This document shows positions 60,444-61,489 of a DNA stretch of 61,489 nucleotides, piece by piece. This DNA comes from Blautia sp. (lineage in GTDB: Bacteria > Bacillota > Clostridia > Lachnospirales > Lachnospiraceae). The stretch is from positions 1 to 61,489 of the forward strand of contig JAMPFM010000010.1 in assembly GCA_023664455.1 (NCBI GenBank), given 5' to 3'. A program made the position numbers and the translations under genes. The number at the start of each line of letters is the position of its first letter. Position 1 is the first letter of the stretch. A model generated the notes under the pieces. The model was not told where the DNA came from, ran no database searches, and saw only the letters and a program-made list of their open reading frames with translations.

Positions 60444-61382
60444 ATGGTTATTAGTGTGAAAAAGATGGTTTTATTTGAAACGGAATCTTTATATAGAGAT
60501 AATTTCCGGGTAAGCGGGTATCAGTTTGGGCAGGGCGAAAAGTCAGCCTGTATTCTGGGCAATATTCGTGGAAATGAGGTACAGCAGTTATACGTTTGTT
60601 CTCAACTTATCAAACGCTTAAAGGAAATGGAAGCGGCGGGAAAAATTACGGACGGCTGCCAGATTATGGTGATTCCTTCCGCGAATCCTTATTCCATGAA
60701 TATCGGGAAAAGATTCTGGCCTACGGATAACACGGATATCAACAGAATGTTTCCCGGATACGACAAAGGCGAGACGACGCAGCGAATTGCGGCGGGAATT
60801 TTTGAGGCAATTCAGGGATATCAATACGGCATTCAGTTATCCTCTTTTTATATGCCGGGAAATTTTACGCCCCATGTGCGGATGATGAAAACCGGTTTTG
60901 AGGACGTGGAGCTGGCAAAGAAATTCGGTATGCCTTATGTGGTAGTGAGAAATCCCCGTCCCTATGATACGACTACGTTAAATTATAACTGGCAGATATG
61001 GGAAACCCATGCATTCAGCCTTTATACGACGACAACCGTAAGCATCGATAAGGAAAGCGCCGCCGGGGCGGTTCGCAGCATTTTAACCTTTTTATCCAAG
61101 GAGGGGATTGTAGGATATCATGGGCATGAAGGCTATCTTTCCCATGTGGTGCAGGATACGGATATGGTATCGGTACGCACCGGCGTATCTGGTATTTTCG
61201 AGTCTGCGGTAAATGTGGGGGATGAGGTTTTAAAGGGACAAATTCTCGCCCGTATTCTGGACCCTTATGAGGGCGAAGTAAAGGAAATTCTAAAATCCCC
61301 GGTGGATGGGATTGTGTTTTTTGTCCATAACGAGCCGCTGACATATGCGGATACGGCGGTGTTTAAGTTGATATCTAGATAG
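60444..61382 (+). CDS. M14-type deacylase paralogue lacking zinc ligands
   Basis: 312 residues, aligned by eye along its length with the previous gene product. The substrate blocks SANPYSMNIGKRFW and DINRMFPGYDKG are kept, and the C-terminal beta domain (SGIFESAVNVGDEVLKGQIL, SPVDGIVFF) is intact. But GIHGDE has become NIRGNE (His to Arg at residue 42) and the DIH zinc site has become QLS (Ser133). Two of three metal ligands are gone, so it is probably a pseudoenzyme or regulatory partner. ATG 60444 lies 6 nt after AAGGA; GTG 60456 is an alternative start. The first codons are supplied by the palindromic element. Confidence 0.82.
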   Translation: MVISVKKMVLFETESLYRDNFRVSGYQFGQGEKSACILGNIRGNEVQQLYVCSQLIKRLKEMEAAGKITDGCQIMVIPSANPYSMNIGKRFWPTDNTDINRMFPGYDKGETTQRIAAGIFEAIQGYQYGIQLSSFYMPGNFTPHVRMMKTGFEDVELAKKFGMPYVVVRNPRPYDTTTLNYNWQIWETHAFSLYTTTTVSIDKESAAGAVRSILTFLSKEGIVGYHGHEGYLSHVVQDTDMVSVRTGVSGIFESAVNVGDEVLKGQILARILDPYEGEVKEILKSPVDGIVFFVHNEPLTYADTAVFKLISR

Positions 61383-61423
61383 GGGAGCAGTCTAGCCTGG
61401 ATTTTTGAGCGGGAAATTGAAAA

Positions 61424-61452
61424 TTGACTCATGCGTTTCTATGTGTTATAAT
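61424..61452 (+). promoter_or_regulatory. Sigma-A promoter for a gene beyond the window
   Basis: TTGACT (61424-61429), a 17-nt spacer and a perfect TATAAT (61447-61452). No start codon with a ribosome binding site follows before the window ends at 61489. Confidence 0.75.
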
Positions 61453-61489
61453 CCTCTAAACAACTGAATAGTGTTGATGTCTTCAGGGC

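Overview
The window looks like a chromosomal segment of a Gram-positive anaerobe of the class Clostridia, most likely family Lachnospiraceae. This is inferred from gene content (long surface proteins with InlB-type B-repeats, membrane-anchored GH25 muramidases, several MBOAT/SGNH pairs, the circularly permuted ATP-grasp/alpha-E/transglutaminase operon), from strong AGGAGG-type ribosome binding sites with frequent GTG/TTG starts, and from sigma-A-like promoters. No tRNA, rRNA, CRISPR array, transposase or integrase was seen. Nothing was searched against a database, so all family names come from motifs read in the sequence.

Layout. Positions 91-11636 hold cell-envelope decoration genes: two divergent MBOAT O-acyltransferases, a GtrB-like glycosyltransferase, a GtrA-like flippase and a large membrane protein (together a likely three-component glycosylation set), two SGNH esterases, a VOC protein, a toxin-antitoxin pair whose toxin has an internal deletion, and a radical SAM/SPASM enzyme. 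Positions 11705-18120 (minus strand) carry a UDP-galactopyranose-mutase-like flavoprotein and a 4.7-kb surface protein. That protein's signal peptide is out of frame with the body at a run of seven C, so the gene may be phase variable. Positions 18371-24489 hold a heptanucleotide repeat in front of a split membrane protein, a third MBOAT with its SGNH partner, a degenerate SGNH protein and a zinc-ribbon protein.

Positions 25036-45369 read as one long plus-strand polysaccharide export operon: GH25 muramidase, rfbB, rfbA, second GH25 protein, rfbC, Wzm/Wzt ABC exporter, a WbdD-like methyltransferase-kinase, GT2 glycosyltransferases and a phosphohexomutase. The undecaprenyl-phosphate sugar transferase that would start the chain (45592) and an LCP ligase that would attach it to the wall (47209) follow, each with its own promoter. 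The likely scheme is: activated sugars (pgcA, rfbA/B/C), lipid-linked initiation, GT2 elongation, chain capping by the WbdD-like protein, cap recognition by the Wzt C-terminal domain, export, and LCP attachment. The acyltransferases and Gtr set would decorate the polymer outside the membrane.

Positions 48466-61382 hold another GT2, glmS, a dam-type methylase broken by an amber stop, an HtrA protease, a ClpX with an extended N-terminus, a truncated S8-protease fragment, and a five-gene operon (circularly permuted ATP-grasp, alpha-E, transglutaminase, an M14-type deacylase and a paralogue lacking zinc ligands).

Non-coding structure worth reading: a 240-nt nested palindrome (24639-24882); a two-hairpin leader behind a strong promoter (24890-24968); and two copies of a short palindromic element (29119-29219 and 60374-60443). 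The element sits at start codons, repeats the first codons of the downstream gene, and supplies its ribosome binding site.
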